Positions 1-11,200 of a DNA stretch of 64,000 nt are shown here, in pieces. The position numbers were made by a program, and so were the translations under genes. Positions within the stretch are counted from its first letter, which is position 1. Each line of letters starts with the position of its first letter. The notes beneath the pieces are model-generated. The model saw only the letters and a list, made by a program, of their open reading frames with translations, did not search any database and was not told the DNA's origin. This DNA comes from Paenibacillus qinlingensis (GTDB taxonomy: Bacteria > Bacillota > Bacilli > Paenibacillales > NBRC-103111): NCBI RefSeq assembly GCF_013204845.1, contig NZ_JABMKY010000031.1, positions 1 through 64,000 on the forward strand, written 5' to 3'.

Positions 1-3000
1 CGGTCGTCGCCGCTCCTCCCACCGCATCTACCGTTGCAGTGAGCTGCTTGCTTCCTCCTTGCGCCACGCTTGCGGTGCTTGGGCTTACGGTTACGCTGTT
101 AATTGCTGGCGATGCTGTGACCGTGATCGTCGCAGTTCCTTTTTTGCTGCTGTCCTCCGTCGATGTTGCTGTGATTGTATAATTGCCAGGCGTGGCGTCT
201 GCCGCTACGGTTACTTCCCCCGCGCTGTCCACCGTTACCTTCGCATTGTTGCTCGTCCATGTGACGGTCGTCGCCGCTCCTCCCACCGCATCTACCGTTG
301 CAGTGAGCTGCTTGCTTCCTCCTTGCGCCACGCTTGCGGTGCTTGGGCTTACGGTTACGCTGTTAATTGCTGGCGATGCTGTGACGGTAATCGTCGCAGT
401 TCCTTTTTTGCTGCTGTCCTCCGTCGATGTGGCCGTGATTGTATAATTGCCAGGCGTGGCGTCTGCCGCTATGGTTACTTCCCCTGCACTGTCCACCGTC
501 ACCTTCGCGTTGCTGCTCGTCCACGTGACCGTCGTCGCCGCTCCGCCCACAGCATCCACCGTTGCTGTGAGCTGCTTGCTTCCTCCTTGCGCCACGCTTG
601 CCGTGCTTGGGTTCACGGTTACGCTATTGATTGCTGGCGACGCTGTGACGGTAATCGTCGCTGTTCCTTTTTTGCTGCTGTCCACCGTCGATGTTGCCGT
701 TATTGTATAGTTGCCAGGCGTGGCGTCTGCTGCTACGGTTACTTCCCCCGCACTGTCCACCGTTACCTTCGCATTGTTGCTCGTCCATGTGACGGTCGTC
801 GCCGCTCCTCCCACCGCATCTACCGTCGCTGTGAGCTGCTTGATTCCTCCTTGCGCCACGCTTGCGGTGCTTGGGCTTACGGTTACGCTGTTAATTGCTG
901 GCGATGCTGTGACGGTAATCGTCGCAGTTCCTTTTTTGCTGCTGTCCACCGTGGATGTTGCCGTGATTGTATAATTACCAGGCGTGGTGTCTGCCGCTAC
1001 GGTTACTTCCCCCGCGCTGTCCACACTCACCTTCGTATTGCTGCTCGTCCATGTGACTGTCGTCGCCGCTCCGCCTAACGCATCTACCGTCGCTGTGAGC
1101 TGCTTGCTTCCTCCTTGCGCCACGCTTGCGGTGCTTGGGCTTACGGTTACGCTATTCACAGCTGGAGGCATGGCCGTGACCGTAATCGTCGTTGTCCCTT
1201 TTTTGCTGGTATTGAACGTCGAAGTCGCCGTAATCGTATAATTACCCGGGGTCGCATCAGCCGCGACGGTTACTTTACCCGAGCTATTCACCTTCACCTT
1301 GTTAGTGATGTCACTGCTTGTCCATGTGACCGTCGCCGCCGCTCCGCCCACCGTATCTACCGTAGCCGTGAGCTGCTCGCTTCCTCCTTGCACCACGCTT
1401 GCGGATATCGGGCTAACAGTCACGCTGTTGATGGCCGGCGCTTCAGTAATGGTGATCGTCGCAGTCCCTTTTTTGCTGTTATTAAACGTCGAAGTTGCCG
1501 TGATCGTATAATCACCCAGTGCGGCATCTGCCGCAACGGTAACTTTACCCGAGCTGTTCACCGTCACCTTATTAGTGATATCACTGCTTGTCCACGTGAC
1601 CGTCGCCGCCGCTCCGCCCACCGCATCTACCGTTGCTGTGAGATTCTTGCTTCCTCCTTGCGCGACGCTTGCGGTAGTCGGGCTGACGGTTACGCTATTA
1701 ATGGCAGGTGTTGCCGTGACGGTAACCGGAGCTGTCCCTTTTTTACTATTATCCACCGTAGATGTGGCCGTGATCGTATAAACGCCCGGCACGGCATCTG
1801 CTGCGACGGTTACGTTACCCGTGCTGCTCACCGTCACCTTGTTGGCAACGTCGCTGCTGGTCCAAGTGACCGTCGTCGGTGTTCCTCCCACCGCGTCTAC
1901 CACTGCAGCGAACTGTTTACTTCCACCTTGTAAGACGGTTGCTCTAATCGGACTGACGAGCACGCTATTAACGGTAGGCAGTATGACAGTAATCGTCGCT
2001 GTTCCTATTTTGCTATTATCCACCGTCGAGGTGGCCGTGATCGTATAATTGCCCAGTCCGGCATCCGCCGCGACGTTTACGTTACCCGCGCTGTCCACCG
2101 TCACCTTGTTAGTGACGTCACTGCTTGTCCAAGTGACCGTCGTTGCCGCTCCTCCCACCGCATCTACCGCAACTGTGAGATTCTTGCTTCCTCCTTGTAT
2201 CATGCTTGCCGTGCCTGGGGTAACAGCTACGCTATTAACAGCTGGAGCCGGTAAGTTAGCCACCCGAAGCTGCTCTACCGTACTGTTTTTTTCCTGCCAT
2301 GCTACGAATAAAGCATTGTTTAGTGTGGTTATGGCAGGATAAAAAGCAGCTTTCGTATTATCCACAATAAAACCGTTTAAGCCAAGTTCGGCGCTCGACC
2401 AAGCAGTTCCGTTATACTTCTTTGCTCGAATTTTAAATACGGGGGTTGATCCCGCTCCTACCAAGCCAGAATTTTCGGACCACACCGCATATAATTCATT
2501 ATTGGCGCCTGCTAACTTTACATAATTAGCTCGGTATCCAGTGTTCACGTTGATTCCATATTTTCCACCGCCGTCAACGCTTGACCAAGTGTTACCGCCG
2601 TCGTATTTCTTCACCCGAATTTGGTCATCCGTCGTCGAATCCACCGGTTCAAACCAAGCTGCGTACATGACGCCGTCGACAGCGGTTAGCGTTGGGTAGT
2701 ACGCATGTTTTCCAGTCGCTATATTCAACCCAGTCGCGCTGCCGCCATCGATTGTCGTCCAGCTCGTGCCGTCATACTTTTTGGCTCTGAGCTGATAAAT
2801 ACCTGTGTTCTGTTCCGACCATATCGCGAATAGTTCATTTCCCATTACAGCCAAAGCAGGAAAACTTCCACCATTAGCTGAATTGATATTTAATCCGTTT
2901 GCACTTCCATCGACGATTGTCCACTCTACACCGTCATATTTCTTAATATAAATTTTACCCAATTCAGACCATGACGCATACAAAGCATTATTGTATTCAA

Positions 3001-3544
3001 CAAGGGTAGGGAAGTTAGCATCCTTCGTCGAATCGATGTTAATTCCGGTTGTGCTTTCCCCTTCAGCGCTTGTCCAACTTGTTCCGTTGTATCTCTTGAC
3101 CCGAATTTGACCATAGGACGATGTAACCGCTTCAGTCCAAGCAAGATATAAAGAACCGTTAGATACGGCCAGAATTGGCCGCGTTCCATCTTTGGCTGAG
3201 TTGATATTTAATCCGTTCGGACCGTTACCGTCGACGCTCGTCCAGCCCGTACCGTTATATTTCTTCACTCTGATTTGACTAGCGGTTACGCCTGGAACGA
3301 CCTTTTCTTGCCAAGTGACATAAACTTCGCCGTTCCATACGGTCATAGCAGGATATTCCGCACGATTGGCTGCATTTACGTTGAGTCCGTTAGGACCTCC
3401 GCCGTCGATCATCGACCAGCCAGACGCTGCGGAAGCTGTGCCTCTAGTGAATAAAAGCGGTAACAAAAGTATAACGGCGAGTAATACATGTACCGTTTTG
3501 CGTAATCTATCGTATGTCTTACTCCTTCTCATTGCCGGAATCAA
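1..3544 (-). CDS. Secreted surface protein, propeller-like plus Ig-like (Big_2) repeats, partial
   Basis: Reads leftward and runs off the left edge, so the C-terminus is not seen. TTG at 3544 lies 7 nt after GGAAGGAAG; ATG 3532 is the alternative start. A Sec signal peptide (VLLAVILLLPLLF, then TASAAS) is followed by about seven 55-60-residue repeats with LYAAWSE- and IRVKKYNGT-like patterns (about residues 45-430), suggesting a beta-propeller. Then come at least eight ~88-residue Ig-like repeats of Big_2 type (each with TVTWTSS and GTATITVT); a ninth is cut by the edge. The last four are almost identical at DNA level (264-bp period). Likely role: extracellular adhesion or scaffold; the ligand is unknown. 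No anchoring domain is visible in this part. Confidence 0.85.
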   Translation of the reverse strand, partial: MIPAMRRSKTYDRLRKTVHVLLAVILLLPLLFTRGTASAASGWSMIDGGGPNGLNVNAANRAEYPAMTVWNGEVYVTWQEKVVPGVTASQIRVKKYNGTGWTSVDGNGPNGLNINSAKDGTRPILAVSNGSLYLAWTEAVTSSYGQIRVKRYNGTSWTSAEGESTTGINIDSTKDANFPTLVEYNNALYASWSELGKIYIKKYDGVEWTIVDGSANGLNINSANGGSFPALAVMGNELFAIWSEQNTGIYQLRAKKYDGTSWTTIDGGSATGLNIATGKHAYYPTLTAVDGVMYAAWFEPVDSTTDDQIRVKKYDGGNTWSSVDGGGKYGINVNTGYRANYVKLAGANNELYAVWSENSGLVGAGSTPVFKIRAKKYNGTAWSSAELGLNGFIVDNTKAAFYPAITTLNNALFVAWQEKNSTVEQLRVANLPAPAVNSVAVTPGTASMIQGGSKNLTVAVDAVGGAATTVTWTSSDVTNKVTVDSAGNVNVAADAGLGNYTITATSTVDNSKIGTATITVILPTVNSVLVSPIRATVLQGGSKQFAAVVDAVGGTPTTVTWTSSDVANKVTVSSTGNVTVAADAVPGVYTITATSTVDNSKKGTAPVTVTATPAINSVTVSPTTASVAQGGSKNLTATVDAVGGAAATVTWTSSDITNKVTVNSSGKVTVAADAALGDYTITATSTFNNSKKGTATITITEAPAINSVTVSPISASVVQGGSEQLTATVDTVGGAAATVTWTSSDITNKVKVNSSGKVTVAADATPGNYTITATSTFNTSKKGTTTITVTAMPPAVNSVTVSPSTASVAQGGSKQLTATVDALGGAATTVTWTSSNTKVSVDSAGEVTVAADTTPGNYTITATSTVDSSKKGTATITVTASPAINSVTVSPSTASVAQGGIKQLTATVDAVGGAATTVTWTSNNAKVTVDSAGEVTVAADATPGNYTITATSTVDSSKKGTATITVTASPAINSVTVNPSTASVAQGGSKQLTATVDAVGGAATTVTWTSSNAKVTVDSAGEVTIAADATPGNYTITATSTEDSSKKGTATITVTASPAINSVTVSPSTASVAQGGSKQLTATVDAVGGAATTVTWTSNNAKVTVDSAGEVTVAADATPGNYTITATSTEDSSKKGTATITVTASPAINSVTVSPSTASVAQGGSKQLTATVDAVGGAATT

Positions 3545-3653
3545 TCTGCATCTTCCTTCCAAATTATCATTCTGTCGCATATCCCTCATTCTCTATCTCA
3601 GCATATCGGACAGCACCTTAAAGAAACCTTAAAAACCGACAATTTCCCCCATG

Positions 3654-3690
3654 AAAAAACAGGCCCCATCTGATAGGATGAGAACCTGTT
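3654..3690 (-). terminator. Rho-independent terminator of the two-component operon
   Basis: On the minus strand AACAGG and further inner pairs (CTCATC with GATGGG) form a stem that ends CCTGTT followed by a T run. It lies 22 nt past the stop of the hybrid kinase. Confidence 0.7.
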
Positions 3691-3711
3691 ATGTCAATCG
3701 GTACTATGCAG

Positions 3712-6700
3712 TTATATTGACGAAGCAGGGATGCAAATGGTAACTTTCGTACCACGCCCTAGCTCACTTTCCAGCTCTAGCGAAATGCCATATTCGTATT
3801 TCAACCGCTTGTTAATATTCCGTAAACCGACTCCCTGTGGCTCGTCCGCATCGGGCCTTTCAAGCAGTACCTTCAATCGTTCGGGCGGTATCCCTACGCC
3901 GTCGTCGGCTACAACAAATCGCCACTTCCCATCCAACTCTTCCGCTGTCATCGTCACCGTACCTCCTTCAATACGATCGCCGATGCCATGACGGATCGCA
4001 TTTTCTACCAGAGGCTGCAAGAGAAGCGGTGGCATGCGCAAACTATAAGCAGTCTCTGCGATATCGGACTCGAAGCGAATACGATCTTTGAATCGAGCCC
4101 GCTCAATCTCGACATACGTTCGAATCAGACTAAATTCCTCCGCAAACCCGATACGTTCCTCCGCATTACTGAACCGAAAGCTCCCTCTCAAGTAATCGGC
4201 GAGATCCGCGATCATCTTCCTCGCTCGCTCCACATCCTTATAGCTTGATGCCACTATACTGTTCAGAACGTTATATAAGAAATGAGGCTTAATCTGTGAT
4301 TGCAAAAAGGCCACTTCCATATGGATCGCTCGACCGAGCGATTCCTTCATCGCGAGCAAACTGCCGATTCTCGCCTTAAGCTCTTCCACATCGAACGGTT
4401 TTGACAAGTAATCGTTAGCACCCGCTTGGAGTGCTGCAACCTTATCTTGGGGTTGAATCGCCGCCGTTACCATCAGGACGGGCATCTCCAGCAACGAGTA
4501 TCGCTTGCGAATCTCTTGGCATACTTCATACCCTGACATGCCTGGCATCATCAAATCGAGAATGACAAGATCGATTCTGCCCGACTGATCGAGTTGCTCC
4601 AGCGCCTCATACCCGTTCTTGACCGCGATTACGCGATAGTCGAGTGCTTGAAGGGCGTCCAATAAGACTTTCAAGTTCACGTACTGATCGTCGACGATAA
4701 GAACCGTATGCTTACCTTTCGAATTCGTATGAAAAGGCGTAGCAAAGGAATATTCGACTTCTTTGGGAACAACCATGGGAGTTGAATAGGACAATGTTGC
4801 TTCTCTTCGCTGTTCAGAGATCGGAAGCGTGAATGTAAAGGTCGAACCGACTCCAGGCGTTGAAGTAACCGAAAGCGTCCCTCCTTGCAGTTCAACCAGT
4901 TGTTTCGCAATCGGCAGCCCTAATCCGAAGCCACGTTGCTGTGCTCCCTCAAGCGATTTGAAGGGCTCGAAAATTAATGGAATATCCTGGGGATCAATAC
5001 CTTTTCCTGTGTCGTGCACCGCAATTTCGAGCCTGCCCGCATGCTCTCTTCCTGTAACAACAACCCTACCGTTCTCCGTATGCTTGATCGCATTATCCAG
5101 CAAATTTCCAATAACCTGGCTCAGGCGGATTTCATCGGCCATAGCAGAAGGCAACTGCGCAGGCACATGGTTTATCAGTTGAATATGGTTTTCCGTGCAC
5201 AAATAGGAGTAGAAGCGCACTTGTACCTCCGTGACCGAACGAACATCGATTGGAGCCGGGACGATTCTCAGTTCACCTAGTTTTAACTTGGATAAGTCTA
5301 AAATATCGTAAACGAGCTGCGAAAGCTTCCTCGTAATGTCAGTTATCAATTGCAGTTTTTCCCGTTGTTCCGCAGTTGGCGGATGTGCGATATCGTCCAG
5401 CATGGACCGGGAAATATTCATCACACCATGAAGCGGTGTCTTGAATTCATGCGAAGTTCGGGCCAGAAAGTCGTCCTTCAACTTGTCTGCTTGCATCAAT
5501 TGCCCTGACAGCTCTTCGATTTTACGGAAAGCGTTCGAGAACCGAAGCGACATAAGCAAAGCTAGCATCAACAGAACAAGAAAAGGTTCAACTGGCGCAA
5601 GCGAATAGATTGGCACGCCGAAGTACACGTTCATATTCTGGTTCAGCACCAGCACATTCAGAGCCATTGCCGCCACGGCCAAATACCCGCTACCAGCTAC
5701 CTTGTGCAAAGCCGTATATACGAATACATACGTTGCGTACAACAACGAGAAAGTCACGTAAAACGATGTGAATTGTCGAATTGGCCCTGTTGTGAGCTCG
5801 GTGGCGAAGCCTACATGCAGCACTGCAAGTATCCCCCCCAAAGCCAGCCCGCTTCGAGTGAGCCATTCATAACAGTAAGGCCGAAAAGCGGTATATACAT
5901 AAAGGAAAAATCCAACACCTACGCCAACGGTCAATACCATCTGAATTCGGAAATACAGCCAGAATGGGATCGGACCAATCGTATCAAATAATACTCTCTC
6001 GCCGCTGACGCTTGTAAATGCAGCAATGCATACGCAAACGATACCCAGTACCATGAGTGATAAATCGCCTCTGCGTTGAGAAAATAAACCAATAAAATAT
6101 AACCCCATGATCAAGAAGGCAGTGAACGCGACCCAATCATGCGCTGTCGCTTGATCACGAAGCTTGGAAATTTGCTCGGCTTTGCCAAAGAGAAGCGATT
6201 CGCTGATTCCACTGCTTACCCGAAATTCATAGTTAGCCACCTGAACCAGGATTTCATTCCAGCCCGGCTGCAGCGTGAAGTAGCTGACATATGGTTTGTT
6301 AAGCGCGCTATAGCTCTGCTTCTCGGCTGGATTTCCGCTTGATCCGACAATTTGGCCGTTGACGATGAGCCGATTGGAAATATGAATGGCCGCTGTTTTC
6401 AGACCATACACCACGCCGGCGTCGCCGATCCGAATCTGCAATCGATAGGTTGCCATGCCAATCGTGCTCATCTGTTTGGACCATGATCCGGGGACCTGAA
6501 TCATCTCTTGCGTTGACTCCTTAACAGCGAGAGAAGAGAGAGAAGCCAAATGGCCGATTAGTTGATTCGGATATAACTCCCATTGCCCGTCCAGCCGAAC
6601 GGGGCCGCCTTTATCAAAATGCCAGGCAGTTAAGTCCATATTTCCATTGACCGCTGCTGGCATGACTTTTTTGTAGATAGAGAAGTAGGTAAACAGTGTG

Positions 6701-6771
6701 CCATAGGTTGCCATCAACAGAAATAACGTGATAAGCGCCGCTGCAATTTTTTTTCTCATCGGCGTTGCCAC
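3712..6771 (-). CDS. Hybrid sensor kinase: 7TMR-DISM-like sensor, HisKA kinase, receiver, LytS-type kinase
   Basis: About 1019 residues. One N-terminal membrane helix, an extracytoplasmic jelly-roll-like region (about 45-200) and a cluster of membrane helices (about 205-410) resemble 7TMR-DISM sensors. A HisKA segment follows with phospho-acceptor in SHEFKTPLHG (His about 442) and an HATPase domain with GFGLGLPI. Next is a receiver (LIVDDQ, phospho-Asp in VILDLMMPG, about 738). The C-terminus is a second, LytS/His_kinase-type core (QIKPHFLYN, His about 829) with its own HATPase (GVGLRNINKRL). Start is GTG 6771 or ATG 6759, overlapping the end of the regulator gene upstream, so the two are translationally coupled. 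It probably senses an envelope or carbohydrate signal; the ligand cannot be told. Confidence 0.88.
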   Translation of the reverse strand: MATPMRKKIAAALITLFLLMATYGTLFTYFSIYKKVMPAAVNGNMDLTAWHFDKGGPVRLDGQWELYPNQLIGHLASLSSLAVKESTQEMIQVPGSWSKQMSTIGMATYRLQIRIGDAGVVYGLKTAAIHISNRLIVNGQIVGSSGNPAEKQSYSALNKPYVSYFTLQPGWNEILVQVANYEFRVSSGISESLLFGKAEQISKLRDQATAHDWVAFTAFLIMGLYFIGLFSQRRGDLSLMVLGIVCVCIAAFTSVSGERVLFDTIGPIPFWLYFRIQMVLTVGVGVGFFLYVYTAFRPYCYEWLTRSGLALGGILAVLHVGFATELTTGPIRQFTSFYVTFSLLYATYVFVYTALHKVAGSGYLAVAAMALNVLVLNQNMNVYFGVPIYSLAPVEPFLVLLMLALLMSLRFSNAFRKIEELSGQLMQADKLKDDFLARTSHEFKTPLHGVMNISRSMLDDIAHPPTAEQREKLQLITDITRKLSQLVYDILDLSKLKLGELRIVPAPIDVRSVTEVQVRFYSYLCTENHIQLINHVPAQLPSAMADEIRLSQVIGNLLDNAIKHTENGRVVVTGREHAGRLEIAVHDTGKGIDPQDIPLIFEPFKSLEGAQQRGFGLGLPIAKQLVELQGGTLSVTSTPGVGSTFTFTLPISEQRREATLSYSTPMVVPKEVEYSFATPFHTNSKGKHTVLIVDDQYVNLKVLLDALQALDYRVIAVKNGYEALEQLDQSGRIDLVILDLMMPGMSGYEVCQEIRKRYSLLEMPVLMVTAAIQPQDKVAALQAGANDYLSKPFDVEELKARIGSLLAMKESLGRAIHMEVAFLQSQIKPHFLYNVLNSIVASSYKDVERARKMIADLADYLRGSFRFSNAEERIGFAEEFSLIRTYVEIERARFKDRIRFESDIAETAYSLRMPPLLLQPLVENAIRHGIGDRIEGGTVTMTAEELDGKWRFVVADDGVGIPPERLKVLLERPDADEPQGVGLRNINKRLKYEYGISLELESELGRGTKVTICIPASSI

Positions 6772-7904
6772 TCAGTCTTATCAATCGTTTGTTGAAATAA
6801 CCGCAAAGTCTCTTCTTCCAGCTCAGCTCCCAATTGAAAGCGCACCGCTTGTTCCAGTTGTACACAGACACGATAGGCCTCATTTCGATTCCCCATCTTC
6901 AAATGCAGCTTAATTAACTCGCGTCCGTCGATCTCGGATTCGGGGGCAAGCGACAAAAGATTTTGCAAACAGTCCACTGCAAGCACACGATTACCCTGAC
7001 TTTGAAAATTCGCGGACCATTTGCGGAGCGCTCGTACATACAAGGCTTTAAGCTCTAACTGTCTGGCCGTAGCCCAACTGAAATCGCAAGCTTCCATATA
7101 TTCGCCTGTATACATCTGGTTCAATTTATCGTAAGACCTTTCATCCATGTCCTCCTCGGCCAAGTTGATACTCAGTAGCCCCTCAAGCTCAATTACATCT
7201 ACCGTCAACCCGTCCAATTCGGCTACGAATCCTTGATCCGCTTTACGTATATAGATTGGAATATGATGTTCCGCCAAGCTTCTTCTTAAATAAGACAGGC
7301 ACGTATACAAATACGTTTTTGCCTTGTTCAAGTCGTACCCCGGCCATATCGCCTCAATAATCGATGCCGTATTTACAGACTTTCCTGCATAATGAATCAG
7401 AAACGCACAGAGTTCCTTTTCCTTCTTCGTTTTCCAAGTTAACACCTTGGTCGTGTCACCCGGCAATCCAATTTGAAAGCCTCCTAGACAGCAGATGGTC
7501 GGGGTGATGTTTGCACCTTGGCGCGCCAAAATGACGGATTCAGATAAGGATTGTTTAAGGCGCTCAACCGTGTTCTGCAATCTTTGTATGGTAAATGGCT
7601 TCAGCAGATAGTCCGTCGATTGAATTTCAAAAGCTTCAACTGCATATTCCGCATATGCCGTGGTGAATACGATCGGTAATAGAGGGATCATGCTTCTGAT
7701 TGTTCTGGCAGCTTCCGTACCCTTCATTCCCGGCATCTGAATATCCAGAAACACTGCATCCACAGGAGAGTTAGCTAACGCTTCAATCGCTTGAATCGGA
7801 TTCATATACCTTCCCACTATGTTGATATTTCCTATTTGTCCAAGCAAAATTTCCAATAAATCCAGCGCATCTTCTTCATCATCAATGAGCATTACACGAA
7901 TCAT
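6756..7904 (-). CDS. Response regulator with winged-helix and BTAD-like output
   Basis: 382 residues from ATG 7904, which has AAGGAG 10 nt upstream; an in-frame extension to 7955 lacks such a site. Residues 1-120 are a receiver (LIDDEED, phospho-Asp 54 in VFLDIQMPG, Thr in VFTTAYAEYA, Lys in LLKPF). The C-terminal half has a winged-helix-like segment (TKKEKELCAFLIHYAGK) and a bacterial transcriptional activator (BTAD) helical repeat region, as in SARP-like regulators. It is the upstream gene of the kinase operon and is the obvious partner of that hybrid kinase. Target genes are not known; the neighbouring surface-protein genes are candidates. Confidence 0.88.
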   Translation of the reverse strand: MIRVMLIDDEEDALDLLEILLGQIGNINIVGRYMNPIQAIEALANSPVDAVFLDIQMPGMKGTEAARTIRSMIPLLPIVFTTAYAEYAVEAFEIQSTDYLLKPFTIQRLQNTVERLKQSLSESVILARQGANITPTICCLGGFQIGLPGDTTKVLTWKTKKEKELCAFLIHYAGKSVNTASIIEAIWPGYDLNKAKTYLYTCLSYLRRSLAEHHIPIYIRKADQGFVAELDGLTVDVIELEGLLSINLAEEDMDERSYDKLNQMYTGEYMEACDFSWATARQLELKALYVRALRKWSANFQSQGNRVLAVDCLQNLLSLAPESEIDGRELIKLHLKMGNRNEAYRVCVQLEQAVRFQLGAELEEETLRLFQQTIDKTEWQRR

Positions 7905-8195
7905 CGACCTTGGTCTCCTTACGTATTGCAAGCATGAACGCAAAGGGTAAGCCATATTTATGCCTTTTGCTACTCTTACATTATTTTACTTTCTACATCA
8001 GAAATTTCGACAAAAAGTGGGGTGAATCCTTTATTTTTGTTCCTGAGGCTACACCTTGAATTCGGGAAAACGAGCTTAAACTGTTCGAAGCTTCTGCTGT
8101 AAAAACTTTTGCATGATGAAGCAATTTTTACAACACTGACTTTTTAAATTCTATATAATGACGAAAGTAGGCCTACCCTTAAGAAAAAAATAAAA
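7905..8195. other. Intergenic region upstream of the regulator
   Basis: AT-rich and non-coding in all frames apart from short chance frames. It should hold the leftward promoter of the regulator-kinase operon; I see no clear operator. Its right end overlaps the terminator tail of the next gene. Confidence 0.5.
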
Positions 8196-8213
8196 GACAT
8201 CCAAAAGGATGTC
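8185..8213 (-). terminator. Terminator of the 1276-aa SLH protein gene
   Basis: Minus-strand hairpin GACATCC-TTTT-GGATGTC followed by TTTTATTTTTTT, 10 nt past the stop codon. Confidence 0.85.
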
Positions 8214-8222
8214 TCTTGTTTT

Positions 8223-11200
8223 TTAACCGTTAATATTGATTACCACTGGGTCACTTAGGCCCTTATCCCCCTCCCGAGCATAAATTTTAATCGTATCACC
8301 AGGGACAAGTTTTTCGGGAGATAGAGACATAGTGAAAGTACCATTACTCTCAAGCCATGTGAATCCGTCGACATTACCCTGTTCATTAACAAGAAAGATG
8401 GCCGTTATCTGGCTATTCACGATTCTCGCACCGCTGTAGGTACCTTGAATCATTGTCGATTGCGAGGTAACCGTACTACTTGTTACTGTCGGTGTCACTG
8501 ACTTCGGAGATGGCTGGACTGTGAGATAGACCGGGTCACTCGGCAGTTTGCCAACTTCGTCTGCCGTGACGTAAATCCTGTCTCCAGCCTGCAATAAGGT
8601 ATATACCAGCAGAATACTCCAATTACCTGTCGTGGCATCTGAATATACCCCGGTATAAATCTGGCGGCCATCTTCATGATAGGCCTGAATGAGTGTTCCT
8701 GGAGTTGCCGTTCCCGATAATCTGCTTGTGTACCCATAGAGCCCGCCGCCTTGGATTACTGGCTGGCTCGACTTTTCTACCAAAGCAATTGTTGTTACGA
8801 CCAGCGGCTCACTCATCAGCTTGCCTTCCAGGTCTGCCCTCAGCAACAGCTTGTCACCAGGAAGCACCGGGGGATCAATGGGTACGATAAAATAGAATTG
8901 CCCCATTGAATCAGCTTGCGACAGACCAGCCGGCGTGCCGTTCTCGTAGTAGAGACGGATCGTTGCATTAGGTTCTGTCATACCGTGAACCCTATATCCT
9001 GCGTCTGCATACACGGTCTCCGAAACTGTCGGAACCGGTGTCACTTCCGTAGGCTCTTTAGGCGTGAAGAACACCGGTACACTTTCCTTCATTTCTGCTG
9101 CCTTCGCTGTTAACTGGTATTGTGTATTTGAAGCTAACTCCGGGTACCAAAACGTGACGTTTCCATCTGCCGCAGCAATGATTTCCTTGATTACCGTTCC
9201 ATTCCCATTTTTCAAATATACGGTGATCCATGAATTCGGAATTGGTGTAACGGAAGCCCGGATGGATGTAAAATCACTAAATATTTCTCCAGCAAGCACT
9301 GGGGCGGGAGTGACTGGTCTTGCCCCGACTTGTACCGTGAGGGGCGCACTGATACGCTTCTCGTACCCGTCTGCATACACGTATAAAGTCTCTCCCACAA
9401 TGGTGGCTGAAGATAGATTCACATTGAATCTCCCGCTATTCGTCGTTGGCCCCGAACGATCCTGTCCCAAGATGAAGCCATCGGATCTCTTTACGATGAT
9501 ATCAGATTCAGCCGCAGCTTTTCCCGTAATAACCGTACTCCCCTCCAAAAGCTCCTTGTCCAAGGAAGGTGTAGCTGTAACTTCCGTTGGAGCAACTACC
9601 GTGATCCTAACAGGATCACTTTTCCTCTTGCCTTCCGCTTGAACGTAGACGGAAAGTGATTCACCAACTGGCAGTGGTTCATTCCCTGTAAGATAGACCT
9701 CAAAAGAATTCCCGAGGTTATTGTGCGAATTGCCAATTACGGTACCATCCTCTTTGACGACGGTGATGGCATTGGACCAATCCTCTACAGTGCCACGAAT
9801 ATATTTCGTATCTTCGTATATGACATTAATACCTGTAGGGCTTTTGGTTTTCGGCCGTTCCATAACATTAACCTCAAAACGATCACTGTTCCATGTATTA
9901 GTAAACATGGTGACGAACAGTTTGTCTTCATGGTTCAGTACAAGGCCCGGATTGTAATCAAACAGATTGTAACCAAAGAACATTTCATATTTATTGGAAG
10001 GGCCTTGGAGCAAAGTTCCGTTCTCCAATTCAACTTTGACCGAATACGGTTCGTCCAAGTTCATGACACTCCCGCTGATATAGCCGAGATCGGAGTAGAC
10101 TATATTTGTCACCGAAGCTTCAGGACCCTCTTCTTCGATGATCAGATCCGGAAGCGTAAAGGCCTTACCTGCCTCCACTACAAAATCCCTGGTGTAATAC
10201 CTGATGGGTCCTAAGTATATATTCGCGATATAAGTCCCTGGCAATACATTTGTAAATACAAACTTCCCACGCTGGTCCGTAACACTTTCGTAGGAACCCT
10301 CTGTGTTCTGGATGCCTGTTAAATTAACGTACACATTGTACAAAGGTAAGGCCTTCGGTGCCCCATACTTCCAGTAATACAATGCACCTGATACAGTTAC
10401 GTTCCTTTTGGATACTGTAAATGCAGGGGAGGATACAGTACTAACATTTTTATAGGATATAGAATAGATTACGCTTTGTTCTACATCGCCATATTCAACA
10501 GGAGGAACCGTTAGCAAGACTTCGTTTTGTCTCTCCATAAAGTGGACCGACAAGATGTTTACATTTTCGCTTGCCCCATTATTCCTCTTCCGTGTTACGA
10601 CGAAGTCCGTCGCAGAGGGAAGACTCACGAGACTTGAATTAAAGAGAACCTTTATCGTCCCGCTCGTTGCTGTAATAGAGGTAACTGCAGTAGACGCATT
10701 CCCGCCTCCTCCTGACGGGCCACCCCCTCCCCCGGATGGGAATCCCCCACCTCCAAATATAGGGAAACTCGGCTTCGCTTCAGGGAGTACGGAACCCTTC
10801 GCATCGTCCGATAAGTTCACATGATGGATTGTTCCCTCACCTGAGATCTTAGACTTGCTTTTTGCATCTAGAGTTTGTATACTGGCATCCTTATTCAGGA
10901 CAATCGTGGGATTTTTTAACTCCTCCGCGATGTATAGGTTCTCTATGTTTCCAGTTAGTATCTGTAGCTCTTGGATATCGGCGTTCAGGCGTATAGATTG
11001 GAAATCTCCTGAAACGGAAATGCTCCTACTCTGTCCGCCGGATGGTTCGGGAAGGATGGTTAATTGAATAAATCCTTCTCCCTTGATCTCGTGCTCTTCG
11101 AGGATTGCGCTTGATAGTACCTGCGCATCCCGAATTACGGTTATTCCTTCCGCAACAATACGAACAGCTTGCTTCAGGCGGTTGACCGAAAGAGTACCCA

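Noticed and set aside
59-1933. Long plus-strand reading frames with His/Arg/Cys-rich or Val/Thr/Ala-rich products
   Set aside because: They are antisense shadows of the GC-rich tandem Ig repeats of the leftward surface protein and repeat with its 264-bp period.
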